Origin: Alteromonas macleodii ATCC 27126
GTDB taxonomy: Bacteria > Pseudomonadota > Gammaproteobacteria > Enterobacterales > Alteromonadaceae
NCBI RefSeq assembly: GCF_000172635.2
Contig: NC_018632.1
Location: 372,001-436,000, forward strand
Direction of reading: 5' to 3'
DNA: 64,000 bases
This document shows, piece after piece, positions 1 to 9,411 of the stretch (the stretch's first letter is position 1; each line of letters opens with the position of its first letter). A program made the position numbers and the translations under genes. The notes beneath the pieces were generated by a model that searched no databases, had not been told where the DNA came from, and saw only the letters and a program-made list of their open reading frames with translations.

Positions 1-2168
1 TCAGCGGAACCTTAACCGCTACCGTCGCATTTGAGCAAAACGAATATACCGCTACTCGCCTTGCTGACTTATCGATGAACCTGCTTATGGGGTGCGCCGT
101 GGTCATGATGGTTATTCTACTTTTCATGGGGTTTCGTGCTGCGTGGATTGTGGGCCTGGCACTTCCCTTATGCGCCGCTTTTGCCTTGTTCTCTTTAAGT
201 TTTTACGACGAGCAAATTCACCAAATGTCTATCTTTGGCATGATCATCGCCATTGGTTTACTAATCGATAATGCCATTGTTATTACCGATGAAATTCGCA
301 TTAATTTACAAGATCCTAATTTAACGCGAGTAGGTGCTATGGCCAAAAGCGTTTCACATCTATTTGTACCGCTGCTGGCTTCAACGCTCACGACCATTTT
401 AGGCTTTATGCCCATCTTTCTTTTAGATGGAAACATTGGTGACTTTGTTGGCCCGATTGCCATTAGCGTGGTGATGGCACTTATTGGCTCGCTGTTTATT
501 TCTCTTACTATCATTGCAGCCCTCGCTGCCCGATTTTTGCCAAAGCACGACAATAGTTCGCAACATGAAATAGCATCGAAGGCGTGGTGGAAAGTGGGAT
601 TACAAGCGCCAGAGCTCAGTCTCGCTTTTAAAAAGCAATTGGGTAGATGGGTTAAACAGCCAATTTTGGTGTTACCGGTTATTGCTATCCTTTGTTTATC
701 GGGTTTTGTATTGTCGGGCACCTTGGCGAATGTGTTTTTCCCAAGTGCAGATAGAGACCAGTTCGAAGTGTACCTGTGGACCAAAGAAGGGAGCAGTATC
801 GACAACACAACGAGCTATGTTAAAAAAATAGATAGTGCTATTCGCAGTGAGCAAGGCGTGAAACAAGTTAGTTGGTTAGTCGGGGGCTCTGCGCCGTCGG
901 TGTACTACAACCAGATGATGACGCGTGACAACATGCCTTATTTCGCAAATGCTGTGGTGTCGACAGATACAGTGGATGAAGCTGTTGCGCTAGTGGGCAA
1001 ACTACAACAAGAGCTTGATAGCGCGTATCCAGAAGTACAAATTGTAGTGCGAGCCTTTGGGCAGGGTCCGCCTATTGCGGCGCCTGTTGAGGTAGAGATT
1101 TTCGGCCCTGATCTGAATGTGTTGAACGACCTAGGCGACAAAGTACGCATGTTAATGTCTGAAGTCGACGGCATTTCTCAGTCTATAACCAGCGTTTCAA
1201 TGGGAGAACCCGAGCTTAAAATAAACGCGGACAGCGATAATCTTTCTTACTTGGGGCTTACGCTTTCCGAGCTTGCCAATCAAATGCAGATAAACTTTTC
1301 AGGTATTACCGGTGGTTCTGTTTTGGAAAGCACAGAAGAAATTCCTGTACGCGTAAGGCTAGACGAGGCGTATAGACAAAATGTAACGGGCGTAGACGCC
1401 ATGCCAATTCCGGTTGCAGGAGACAATGCTATTTCTTGGTCGCCACTTGCTGCCGTAACAAACTTAACGCTTCAGCCTGCAACCAGCAGTATTACGCGCC
1501 TTGATGGCGAAAGGCTAAATCGTATTCAGGCGTTTTTGCTTCCTGGTGTCCCGGCCATTGATGCAAGTAACCATTTGCGAGATCTGCTCGAAAGTCGATT
1601 AATTCTTCCCGAAGGATATCGTATTCATTTAGCGGGAGACGCTGATGAACAGCAGCAAGCATTAGGTAAATTAGCGACCTATGCGCCGGTGCTGTTGGTT
1701 CTTATGGTAACCACGCTCATTCTGACTTTTACCAGCTTGCGCATGGCGGGTGTAATCGGATTAGTGGCAATACTTTCTGTAGGGCTGGGTATGTTCAGTC
1801 TTTGGATATCTGGATTGCCGGTTGGGTTTAATCCGCTGCTAGGTTGTGCTGGCCTTATTGGCGTAGCAATCAACGGATCGATAGTGGTCATTGCCGCTAT
1901 CAACGCGAACCCCAAAGCAAAGCAGGGAGACACGAAAGCCATTGTTGAAGAAACCATGAGCTGTAGCCGCCATATTTTATCGACTACTTTCACGACGGTA
2001 GGTGGATTGATTCCCTTGCTATTGTTCAGTGAAGGTAGCTTTTGGCCGCCGTTGGCCGTGGTGCTGGCTGGTGGAGTAGGATTCTCGGTAATCTTGTCGT
2101 TAGTCTTTACGCCAACTATAGTGGCTGCTTTTCAACGATACCGTTATAGAAATCACACATTGGCATAA
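1..2168 (+). CDS. RND efflux transporter permease subunit, 3' part
   Basis: This is the C-terminal part of an inner-membrane RND (AcrB/HAE1-type) proton-driven efflux pump. The frame is open from base 3 with no start codon in the window, so the gene begins upstream. The visible part (about 720 residues) starts with the hydrophobic stretch after the first periplasmic loop, carries a TM4-type motif with GLLIDNAIVITDE, a second large periplasmic porter loop and a final TM block ending near RYRYRN. The charged pair usually seen in TM4 of AcrB (two Asp) appears as Asp-Asn, a variant common in related RND proteins. The adaptor partner should lie upstream outside the window. The substrate cannot be told from sequence. 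Family is certain; subclass is not. Confidence 0.9.
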   Translation, partial: SGTLTATVAFEQNEYTATRLADLSMNLLMGCAVVMMVILLFMGFRAAWIVGLALPLCAAFALFSLSFYDEQIHQMSIFGMIIAIGLLIDNAIVITDEIRINLQDPNLTRVGAMAKSVSHLFVPLLASTLTTILGFMPIFLLDGNIGDFVGPIAISVVMALIGSLFISLTIIAALAARFLPKHDNSSQHEIASKAWWKVGLQAPELSLAFKKQLGRWVKQPILVLPVIAILCLSGFVLSGTLANVFFPSADRDQFEVYLWTKEGSSIDNTTSYVKKIDSAIRSEQGVKQVSWLVGGSAPSVYYNQMMTRDNMPYFANAVVSTDTVDEAVALVGKLQQELDSAYPEVQIVVRAFGQGPPIAAPVEVEIFGPDLNVLNDLGDKVRMLMSEVDGISQSITSVSMGEPELKINADSDNLSYLGLTLSELANQMQINFSGITGGSVLESTEEIPVRVRLDEAYRQNVTGVDAMPIPVAGDNAISWSPLAAVTNLTLQPATSSITRLDGERLNRIQAFLLPGVPAIDASNHLRDLLESRLILPEGYRIHLAGDADEQQQALGKLATYAPVLLVLMVTTLILTFTSLRMAGVIGLVAILSVGLGMFSLWISGLPVGFNPLLGCAGLIGVAINGSIVVIAAINANPKAKQGDTKAIVEETMSCSRHILSTTFTTVGGLIPLLLFSEGSFWPPLAVVLAGGVGFSVILSLVFTPTIVAAFQRYRYRNHTLA

Positions 2169-2224
2169 TTTTACGGTTAAACTATCCCTTTTTAACCCAC
2201 GTATAAATTTGGCTTACTTAGCGT

Positions 2225-2347
2225 ATGCGAAAATCAAATCCTCTTTTGCGTTGGTGGCAAACCGACTGCGTGAAGTGTAAACGCATGAGACTTTATATCG
2301 TTTGGGCCGTAATCATGTTGGTGGTGTATTTTTATGTCTGGTACTAG
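2225..2347 (+). CDS. Small membrane ORF, 40 aa, upstream of the DUF2982-like gene
   Basis: A 40-codon ORF (ATG at 2225, TAG at 2345-2347) overlaps the next gene start (2334) by 14 nt. The N-terminal half is basic and polar with a CVKC pair of cysteines; the C-terminal half is one hydrophobic segment rich in V, I, L, W and Y. It would make a single-pass membrane microprotein or a translational coupler for the next gene. I do not recognise a family. The overlap and the clean basic-then-hydrophobic pattern are the only support, so a chance ORF remains possible. Confidence 0.4.
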   Translation: MRKSNPLLRWWQTDCVKCKRMRLYIVWAVIMLVVYFYVWY

Positions 2348-3029
2348 TGTCGAACCAATCTATATCCGAGCAGCCTCGAAAAGTAACGGTATTACCAGCC
2401 TGGTGCTGGGCTGTATCGGCCTGTGTGTTGCGGCACTGTGGTTAGCCTTTCTTCCCGATTGGCTGTTCTTAGCGGGGATTTTTATCACCAGTGCCGCGTT
2501 AGTGTGCTTGCTCGTAGGGTACTTCAAAATTCGTGAGCCCGACTATAGTTTGGAAATTGCCAAAGACTATATCACTTATCGCCACCGTCTGGGCAGTTGG
2601 CGCATTCATTGGGACAACCTGCTGCGCGCAGATTGCCCCCGTGTTCGCCATGGGCTGGAGCATATTCCCCTTGAAACCATCGGTTTCAAAATCAAAAGTT
2701 ACACGGATTTCCTCAATACGATTTCACCACGGCTTGCAACGCACTTGTTAATGGAGCAGCGGCCATTGCTAATGCAGAACACAGATGAGAATTGCGCCTC
2801 TGGAAGCTGTTATGAGCAATCTATGTTTGACGATAAGCAGTACGTTATGGAAGACGGGACCATCATTAAAGGCATTAAAGCTATGCTGGCACATCGTATG
2901 GTAGAGCTAAGAAAGCGCCTTGGGTATGATATTTTTATCGCGAGCTCAGAGCTAGATAGGGATGCCAGCGAGTTTGCAGGACTTATTGCTCAGTGCCAGA
3001 AAGCTAGGCAGTCTTCTGAAGCCAGCTAA
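2334..3029 (+). CDS. DUF2982-like membrane protein
   Basis: A 231-residue protein with two adjacent hydrophobic helices near residues 20-60, followed by a soluble domain. From memory, the pattern of an RHRLGSWRIHWDNL segment, then SPRLATHLLMEQRPLL, then a C-terminal ELDRDASEFAGLIAQCQ resembles the DUF2982 family of marine gammaproteobacteria, whose function is unknown. It starts inside the 40-codon ORF at 2225-2347, so the two are probably translated together. It faces the sensor kinase gene convergently with a gap of about 30 bp. The family call is by recollection of motifs, not a search. Confidence 0.7.
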   Translation: MSGTSVEPIYIRAASKSNGITSLVLGCIGLCVAALWLAFLPDWLFLAGIFITSAALVCLLVGYFKIREPDYSLEIAKDYITYRHRLGSWRIHWDNLLRADCPRVRHGLEHIPLETIGFKIKSYTDFLNTISPRLATHLLMEQRPLLMQNTDENCASGSCYEQSMFDDKQYVMEDGTIIKGIKAMLAHRMVELRKRLGYDIFIASSELDRDASEFAGLIAQCQKARQSSEAS

Positions 3030-3058
3030 GCTCATCGTAGCAATTAGACTTTATTCGC

Positions 3059-6000
3059 CTAGCTGCGGCTGTCCTTCAATTTACTCTCGTTAAGCACTTT
3101 CTTGGCTTCGGCAATAAGGGCTGGTAAGTTTTCCTCGACTAGCTTGTGCTGACCAAGTTTAAGTGAGCTCTCTGTTTCGTTGGCTAAATGCTGCATGCGC
3201 GGCAGACCTGTATAGCAACACGCACCGTGTAGTTTGTGAACTTCGGTCTTAAGCCCATTGTAATCTTGATCGTCCCAAAGCGTCGAAAGTGTCTCGATAG
3301 TTTCGGGCAGCAACGCAATAAAACTGTCTAACATTTCTTTTGCTGTATCTTGATTTTGATTCGCTCGTTTAAGTGCTAGCTGCCAGTCGATAGAGGGAAA
3401 GACGATTTCACCGGGCTCAACATTGTGGCACCACGAATTGATAAGCGTAATAAGTAGCTCAACCTCAATAGGCTTAGGTAAGTAATCGTCCATGCCAGAG
3501 GCAAGCAATCTTTCTTGCTCTTCTTTAAATGCGTGGGCTGTCACTGCCACTATTGGGGTACCCATATTCAACGGTGATTTACGAATTTCTCGGGTGGCCT
3601 GCAGTCCGTCCATGCCTGGCATCTGCACGTCCATGAGAATTAAGTCAAACTCTTGAGTCTGGCACTGATTGACGGCGTCTTGTCCACTGATCGTTGTGGT
3701 TAGCTCGACAGGAGAATGATCGAGCCACGTATGCAGCAGTTTAAGATTCATTTCCATGTCATCAACGGCAAGAATTTTAGCTTTTGGTAGCGTGCCTATT
3801 TTCTCTTGCATCGCATTTTTAGCTGGCGTTGTATGGTGGTGCACCAGGCTATCTAACTTGGTAAGCGTCATCGGCATACGCGCTTGTGAATGGAAATGTT
3901 GCGACAGGCTTGGGTATTGCGCAAAAGGTTCAGGGCCGGAATACCAAAGTATTCGCTTTTGCGCAGGGAATTGTACAAAACGACTTAAATAGGTATCCCG
4001 CAATCCCATCTTACTTACCGGCACAGTTGCCATGAAAAAGTCGTACTGGCCTTTAAGTGACTTCAAGTAATCTAGTGATTCAACAGAGGTAACCTGCGCA
4101 CCCAAAATCGATAACATGCTTGCACTTGAGCGACGTGTTGCAGGTACCGGGTCGAAAATAACCACGTTCTTACCTTTCCAGTCTTCACTACTAGTTAACG
4201 CATATTTCTGGCTTAACTGGTTCATACGTAGAGATACGTTAAACGTAGAGCCTTGGCCTAATACACTTTTTAGCGTTAGATCACCGTTCATTAAGCGAAC
4301 CAGCTCTCGACTGATCACGAGACCTAATCCAGTGCCTTGGTAATTACGGTTAAGGGCGTCGTCTACTTGCGAGAAGGCGTTAAATAGCTTTTTTCTGTCT
4401 TGTCGGCTTATTCCGATACCTGTGTCTTCAACGGTAATATTTACTTCGTGAATACCATGAGGAAGCGAGCGTCCGCTCACCGAAAACGTAATGGTGCCGC
4501 TGGACGTGAATTTAAGTGCATTACTTAACAAGTTATTGAGCACTTGCTTAATACGAAACACATCGCCAATGAGCTTTTCAGGGAGCGGGTGCAAATCAAA
4601 TACAAATTCGATGCGCTTGCTGTGGGAAGATTTAGCCATGATAGTGACCATTTCTTCGAGCAGCTTATTGGGCGAGAAAGGCTGATTATTAATTTGCAGT
4701 TTACCGGCCTCAATCTTAGAAAAATCGAGGATATCGTTAACGATTGTTAGCAGGTTGTCCGCGGCCGTGTTTACAATTCTGACTTGCTCTTGCTGGTCAG
4801 TGGGCAGCGACGCATTGTTCAACTCTTTGCTGAACCCCAAGATAGCATTAAGAGGTGTGCGAATTTCATGGCTCATGTTGGCCAGAAATTGAGATTTAAC
4901 GTTACTGGCTTTTATCGCATCTTTGCGCGCGATATCTAAACGGGCATTCTGCTCTTCAATGAGCTCCATATTGTTGCGCAAATCATTTGTTGCTTGCTCA
5001 ACTTCGCTTTCCAGCTGGCCTCTGCTTTTCTCCATTAATGCAAAGGAAAAGAGCCCGGCTTCTAAGAAAACACCCACCTGAAAACAATAGGTGGTGAAGT
5101 CGTTGGAAGGTAAAATTCCGATAAGGCTTAACATACCTATAATTGCGCCGGTGGCGAGCATACTCCATGCAAATATGAAGTAACGCGCGGGCTTAAACTT
5201 ATTGAAAAATGCTTCGAACCCGGCGTAGATATAACTCAATATCGCCACAAGACCCACGCCGTATACTAGGTTGTTCTTCCAAATAGAAGGAAGCAGATCG
5301 ACGAAGCACACCAGCCCTGTTAACGCTTGGCAAACCAACAATAAGTTAATGACAGGATGTGCCGTGGGAGAGTGCTTTTCCGTTTCCAAAAACGTCTTGG
5401 TAAAAAAGCCTGAGCTGATACCAATAATTACGAATATCAGCTCGGAATGCCCAACCAGCCAAGAGGGGATCCCCTGACTAAACAGCAAGTGCGTATGGCC
5501 GCCCCACACAAACTGCCACAAAATAACCGCAGCGATATAGCCAACATAGGCAATCAGACTTTTTTCCCGCACGCCAAAAAATAGAGCAAGGTTATAAATA
5601 GCGAGAATAAGCAATCCGCCGTAGAAAAAGCCCCAGAGCAAGCTGTCCATTTGGAAGTAGCTGCTATGTAGCGGTTCGGCTTGAATTCGAAGTGGTGCAA
5701 TTAGGCTAGATGAGCGACTTTCAATGCGTATGTAAAGGTCGACAGGATCGCTATCAGGCAGCTCAACACGAAAGGTTGGAACACGAAAACGCTGTTCTTT
5801 TTGAGCTTTCCCCTGATGGCTTTGCTTTATTACCTTGCCGTTTTGCACCAAATAAAAATCAACACTGTCGAGTTGGCTGAAATTTATTGAGAACACCCAG
5901 TGTTTATCGTTTGAAACATTGGCAACAGAAGTGAGTAGCCACATGCCATTATTACGAAACCCAAAGTTAGGGTTGTCATGGGGATGCATAAGGAAGTCAT

Positions 6001-6187
6001 TGCGTCTTCGTGATACATCGCTGATAGTAAGCTGATAATCGGTTTCAAATAAAAAATACAGAGAGTCTGATAAATCTAGCGTACTTTCTTCATCGAAGAG
6101 CTGCTCGATATGCTGCGCGCTGGCATTCGAAGGCAGGTGACTGCCTACAACAAGAAATAAAAAAAAGAATACGCGAAAGATAGCCAT
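3059..6187 (-). CDS. Hybrid sensor histidine kinase (7TMR-DISM, HisKA, HATPase, receiver, Hpt)
   Basis: A 1042-residue membrane phosphorelay kinase. Residues 1-24 are a signal peptide; about 30-175 form a periplasmic 7TMR-DISMED2-like sensor; about 180-385 hold seven hydrophobic helices; about 388-430 is a coiled coil. The H-box has the phosphoacceptor His440 (FLANMSHEIRTPLN). The ATPase domain shows LLSNALKF, EDTGIGIS and GTGLGLVIS motifs. A degenerate receiver-like stretch is followed by a true receiver (AVDDMEMN, LILMDVQMPGMDG) and a C-terminal Hpt domain with HKLHGACC. All relay residues are present, so phosphate could pass His-Asp-His to an unlinked regulator; no response-regulator gene sits next to it. 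7TMR-DISM kinases often sense carbohydrate-like ligands, but the ligand is unknown here. Confidence 0.92.
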   Translation of the reverse strand: MAIFRVFFFLFLVVGSHLPSNASAQHIEQLFDEESTLDLSDSLYFLFETDYQLTISDVSRRRNDFLMHPHDNPNFGFRNNGMWLLTSVANVSNDKHWVFSINFSQLDSVDFYLVQNGKVIKQSHQGKAQKEQRFRVPTFRVELPDSDPVDLYIRIESRSSSLIAPLRIQAEPLHSSYFQMDSLLWGFFYGGLLILAIYNLALFFGVREKSLIAYVGYIAAVILWQFVWGGHTHLLFSQGIPSWLVGHSELIFVIIGISSGFFTKTFLETEKHSPTAHPVINLLLVCQALTGLVCFVDLLPSIWKNNLVYGVGLVAILSYIYAGFEAFFNKFKPARYFIFAWSMLATGAIIGMLSLIGILPSNDFTTYCFQVGVFLEAGLFSFALMEKSRGQLESEVEQATNDLRNNMELIEEQNARLDIARKDAIKASNVKSQFLANMSHEIRTPLNAILGFSKELNNASLPTDQQEQVRIVNTAADNLLTIVNDILDFSKIEAGKLQINNQPFSPNKLLEEMVTIMAKSSHSKRIEFVFDLHPLPEKLIGDVFRIKQVLNNLLSNALKFTSSGTITFSVSGRSLPHGIHEVNITVEDTGIGISRQDRKKLFNAFSQVDDALNRNYQGTGLGLVISRELVRLMNGDLTLKSVLGQGSTFNVSLRMNQLSQKYALTSSEDWKGKNVVIFDPVPATRRSSASMLSILGAQVTSVESLDYLKSLKGQYDFFMATVPVSKMGLRDTYLSRFVQFPAQKRILWYSGPEPFAQYPSLSQHFHSQARMPMTLTKLDSLVHHHTTPAKNAMQEKIGTLPKAKILAVDDMEMNLKLLHTWLDHSPVELTTTISGQDAVNQCQTQEFDLILMDVQMPGMDGLQATREIRKSPLNMGTPIVAVTAHAFKEEQERLLASGMDDYLPKPIEVELLITLINSWCHNVEPGEIVFPSIDWQLALKRANQNQDTAKEMLDSFIALLPETIETLSTLWDDQDYNGLKTEVHKLHGACCYTGLPRMQHLANETESSLKLGQHKLVEENLPALIAEAKKVLNESKLKDSRS

Positions 6188-6513
6188 GATTATCTGTACT
6201 TACGTTACCGTTTGATTAGGGGCTTTATTATTTTTTAGTTTTATTCGTAAGAGTGAAAATTGAACGGCAAATTTCACCCAATGCTATTTAACCACTCTCT
6301 TTGAAGAATAACAAAACAAACCCTCAACCCATACAATGAGTAAGACCCAAAAGTCGCGACAATTGGTTTCAAGGATTGCACACAAATGCGGTTTACCCCA
6401 CAATAGCCTTTAACGCTCGGGAGCTTTCACTAAGTGGTGCGCTAAATTGTCCACAATCGACAGCCTAACTAGCACGAGCGCATTGGTATTAATAACAAAA
6501 CGAAAAAACTATC
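6188..6513. other. Divergent intergenic region between sensor kinase and parC
   Basis: These 326 bases separate the two divergent starts and should hold both promoters. The plus-strand part just before parC is A-rich with no clear Shine-Dalgarno sequence. I found no ORF, strong hairpin or recognisable operator. Confidence 0.5.
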
Positions 6514-8799
6514 ATGAGTGACGAGATCATCATTAATCGCGATGGGGTAGAGCAACTTCCTCTTCGACGTTTCACCGAAGACGCTTATCTAAACTATTCC
6601 ATGTACGTCATCATGGACCGTGCACTTCCACATATTTCGGATGGCTTAAAGCCTGTTCAGCGACGCATCATTTATGCGATGTCAGACCTAGGCTTAAGTG
6701 CAAACGCCAAATATAAAAAATCGGCGAGAACCGTAGGTGATGTGCTGGGTAAGTTTCACCCTCACGGCGATTCTGCCTGTTATGAGGCGATGGTGCTCAT
6801 GGCTCAGCCTTTTTCTTATCGCTACCCTTTAGTAGATGGTCAAGGTAACTGGGGTGCGCCGGATGATCCGAAATCGTTTGCTGCCATGCGTTATACGGAA
6901 GCTAAGCTCTCGCGCTTCTCTGAAGTGCTGCTGAATGAACTTGGACAAGGTACGGTAGATTGGGTACCTAATTTTGACGGTACGCTAAACGAGCCTAGCG
7001 TGCTTCCAGCTCGCTTGCCACATATCCTATTAAATGGCGTGACAGGGATTGCCGTTGGCATGGCGACTGATATTCCTCCTCACAACGTGAGAGAGTTGGC
7101 CAACGCGTGTGCCATGTTGTTAGACAACAGCAAAGCCGAGCTTAGCGATGTGCTAGAACACGTTAATGGACCTGACTATCCTACCGAAGCTGAAATTATT
7201 ACGCCAAAGTCTGATATTCAAAAGCTGTACGAGACTGGGCGTGGTTCTATAAAAATGCGCGCGGTGTACATGGAAGAAAACGGTGATGTTGTTATTACCG
7301 CTCTACCTCACCAAGCGTCTGGTGCCAAGATACTAGAGCAAATTGCCGCGCAAATGCAGGCGAAAAAGTTACCGATGGTAAGCGATCTCCGAGACGAATC
7401 GGATCATGAAAATCCAACCCGTTTGGTGATTACGCCTCGCTCAAATCGCATTGATGTAACTCAGCTGATGCAGCATTTATTTGCAACTACCGACCTAGAG
7501 AAAAACTACCGGGTCAACTTGAATATGATTGGCCTAGACGGTCGCCCTCAGGTGAAAGACTTACGTACGATTTTGTCTGAATGGTTGCAGTACCGAAAAG
7601 ATACTGTTACGCGCCGCTTGCAATACCGTTTAGATAAAGTGTTAGCGCGTTTACATATTTTAGAAGGTTTATTAATTGCGTTTTTGAATATCGATGAAGT
7701 TATCGAAATTATTCGCACGTACGACAAACCAAAACCAGAATTAATGGCGCGATTCGGTTTAAGTGACACACAAGCGGAAGCAATTCTGGAATTGAAGCTT
7801 CGTCACTTAGCCAAGTTAGAAGAAATGAAAATTAAAGGCGAGCAAGATGAACTTGCAGAAGAGCGCGACAAGCTTCAGCAGCTTCTAGGCTCAGATCGCC
7901 GCCTTAAAACCCTCATTAAGAAAGAAATCCTTGCAGACGCTGAAAAGTACGGTGACGACAGACGCTCACCTATTGTTGAGCGTGGTGAAGCTAAAGCGCT
8001 GTCTGAAAAAGAGCTGGTACCTGCTGAGTCTGTAACTGTTGTGCTGTCAGAAAAAGGCTGGGCACGCTGTGCAAAAGGTCATGATATCGATGCGGAAGGT
8101 TTAAGCTACAAAGCTGGTGATGCCTATTTATCCAGCGCCGAAGGCAAGAGCAATCAGCCTGCCGTGTTTATGGACAGTTCAGGTCGTACTTTCTCTTGTG
8201 ACGCTCACGGGTTGCCGTCTGCACGAAGTCAAGGGGAGCCGCTAACCGGGCGCTTCAGCATAGTGGGTGGCGAGTCATTCCAACACGTCATTATGGCGCA
8301 AGACGAAAGCAAATTCTTAGTAGGTTCTGATGCAGGTTACGGCTTCGTCGGCACATTTAAAGATATGGTGAGTAAGAACAAGGCGGGTAAAGCCTACTTA
8401 TCATTGCCTACTGCGGCGAAAGTCATGAAACCAACACCGGTTACAAATCCAGACTCCGACTGGTGCCTAAGTATTTCTAATGAAGGTCGCATGCTCATGT
8501 TCCCACTACGCGACTTACCAAGTTTAGGTAAAGGGAAGGGGAACAAGCTTATCAATATTCCTTCTGCAAAATCGCAATCTCGAGAAGAGTACGTGAAGGT
8601 GCTTGCTGTTGTACCTGATGGTGCCGCAATTAAAGTGGGAGCCGGTAAGCGCAACATGACACTGACGGCTGACGACCTTACCCACTATCAGGGAGAAAGA
8701 GGCCGAAGAGGGAATAAATTACCGCGAGGACTACAGCGGGTTGATACGGTTGAAGTTGTCTTACCCAGCAAGGACGAAACATCTGAAGATTTGTCATAA
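6514..8799 (+). CDS. parC: DNA topoisomerase IV subunit A
   Basis: Subunit A of topoisomerase IV, which unlinks daughter chromosomes with ParE using a covalent tyrosine-DNA intermediate. It is 761 residues, close to the usual ParC length. The N-terminal breakage-reunion domain shows [15 protein letters not shown], the quinolone-region [11 protein letters not shown] and the tyrosine in [11 protein letters not shown]. The C-terminal part contains degenerate beta-pinwheel blades as in ParC, with no GyrA-box as in GyrA. The QRDR has Gly-Asp-Ser at the usual Ser80 region, the wild-type-like state. parE is not adjacent. It is followed after 63 bases by the H-NOX gene. Confidence 0.97.
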   Translation: MSDEIIINRDGVEQLPLRRFTEDAYLNYSMYVIMDRALPHISDGLKPVQRRIIYAMSDLGLSANAKYKKSARTVGDVLGKFHPHGDSACYEAMVLMAQPFSYRYPLVDGQGNWGAPDDPKSFAAMRYTEAKLSRFSEVLLNELGQGTVDWVPNFDGTLNEPSVLPARLPHILLNGVTGIAVGMATDIPPHNVRELANACAMLLDNSKAELSDVLEHVNGPDYPTEAEIITPKSDIQKLYETGRGSIKMRAVYMEENGDVVITALPHQASGAKILEQIAAQMQAKKLPMVSDLRDESDHENPTRLVITPRSNRIDVTQLMQHLFATTDLEKNYRVNLNMIGLDGRPQVKDLRTILSEWLQYRKDTVTRRLQYRLDKVLARLHILEGLLIAFLNIDEVIEIIRTYDKPKPELMARFGLSDTQAEAILELKLRHLAKLEEMKIKGEQDELAEERDKLQQLLGSDRRLKTLIKKEILADAEKYGDDRRSPIVERGEAKALSEKELVPAESVTVVLSEKGWARCAKGHDIDAEGLSYKAGDAYLSSAEGKSNQPAVFMDSSGRTFSCDAHGLPSARSQGEPLTGRFSIVGGESFQHVIMAQDESKFLVGSDAGYGFVGTFKDMVSKNKAGKAYLSLPTAAKVMKPTPVTNPDSDWCLSISNEGRMLMFPLRDLPSLGKGKGNKLINIPSAKSQSREEYVKVLAVVPDGAAIKVGAGKRNMTLTADDLTHYQGERGRRGNKLPRGLQRVDTVEVVLPSKDETSEDLS

Positions 8800-8862
8800 A
8801 GTTTAAGTTGTTCTTATGCTTAGGTGAACTACACTCAAAAAGGGATTAGATGAGGAATTTAC

Positions 8863-9399
8863 ATGCTAGGCATAGTTTTTACATCGTTAATCGATATGCT
8901 CGAGGAGAAAGTTTCTCCTGAGTTTGCTGACGATGTCATCATGGAAGCTGGGTTAGAAAACGACGGCGCTTATACCGCAGTGGGCTATTACCCGTTTGAA
9001 CAAATGCAACGCCTGTTAGGTGTGCTGGTGGAGAAAACGGGTAAGTCAGCTAACGAGCTACTCTACGATTTTGGCTATTACTTATTTGGTAAGTTAGGTG
9101 CAGTACATGGCGACGTGCTAGCCAATACAGAAGGCATGTTGGATATGCTGGAGCACTTGGACGGCGACATTCATGTTCAGGTTAAGAAGCTCTACCCAGA
9201 CGCCGACCTACCCCGATTTACGGTGATATCCAGAACCGATAACACCATGCGCTTACAGTATTATTCTGAAAGAGAATTATATCCTTTAGCAGAAGGCTTG
9301 ATGGACGCAGCCGCAGCTCATTACAACTGCACCCTGGAAAGGGAAACCCATCAACTAGATACGCCTCATACCTACGAATTTAGTATATCTCTCGTTTAA
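8863..9399 (+). CDS. H-NOX heme-binding gas sensor (HNOB domain)
   Basis: A 178-residue stand-alone H-NOX protein, which binds heme and usually senses nitric oxide in facultative anaerobes. The expected landmarks are present: the N-terminal helix (MLGIVF), the proximal heme ligand His104 in GDIHVQVKKLY, and the YxSxR heme-propionate motif as Y133, S135 and R137. Length matches other bacterial H-NOX proteins. A GAGGAA ribosome site precedes the start. The next gene, 12 bases downstream, is a PAS-GGDEF-EAL enzyme, the known partner type in Legionella and Shewanella, so NO binding likely tunes c-di-GMP turnover. No tyrosine typical of O2-binding H-NOX could be placed with certainty. Confidence 0.93.
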   Translation: MLGIVFTSLIDMLEEKVSPEFADDVIMEAGLENDGAYTAVGYYPFEQMQRLLGVLVEKTGKSANELLYDFGYYLFGKLGAVHGDVLANTEGMLDMLEHLDGDIHVQVKKLYPDADLPRFTVISRTDNTMRLQYYSERELYPLAEGLMDAAAAHYNCTLERETHQLDTPHTYEFSISLV

Positions 9400-9411
9400 C
9401 GGAGGCATGTT

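Noticed and set aside
218..808. 196-codon minus-strand frame inside the RND gene
   Set aside because: It lies antisense to well-conserved RND coding sequence and shows no domain pattern; it is a shadow frame.
1679..1993. Minus-strand frame in the RND gene
   Set aside because: Antisense to the transmembrane C-terminal part of the pump, no ribosome site or neighbours.
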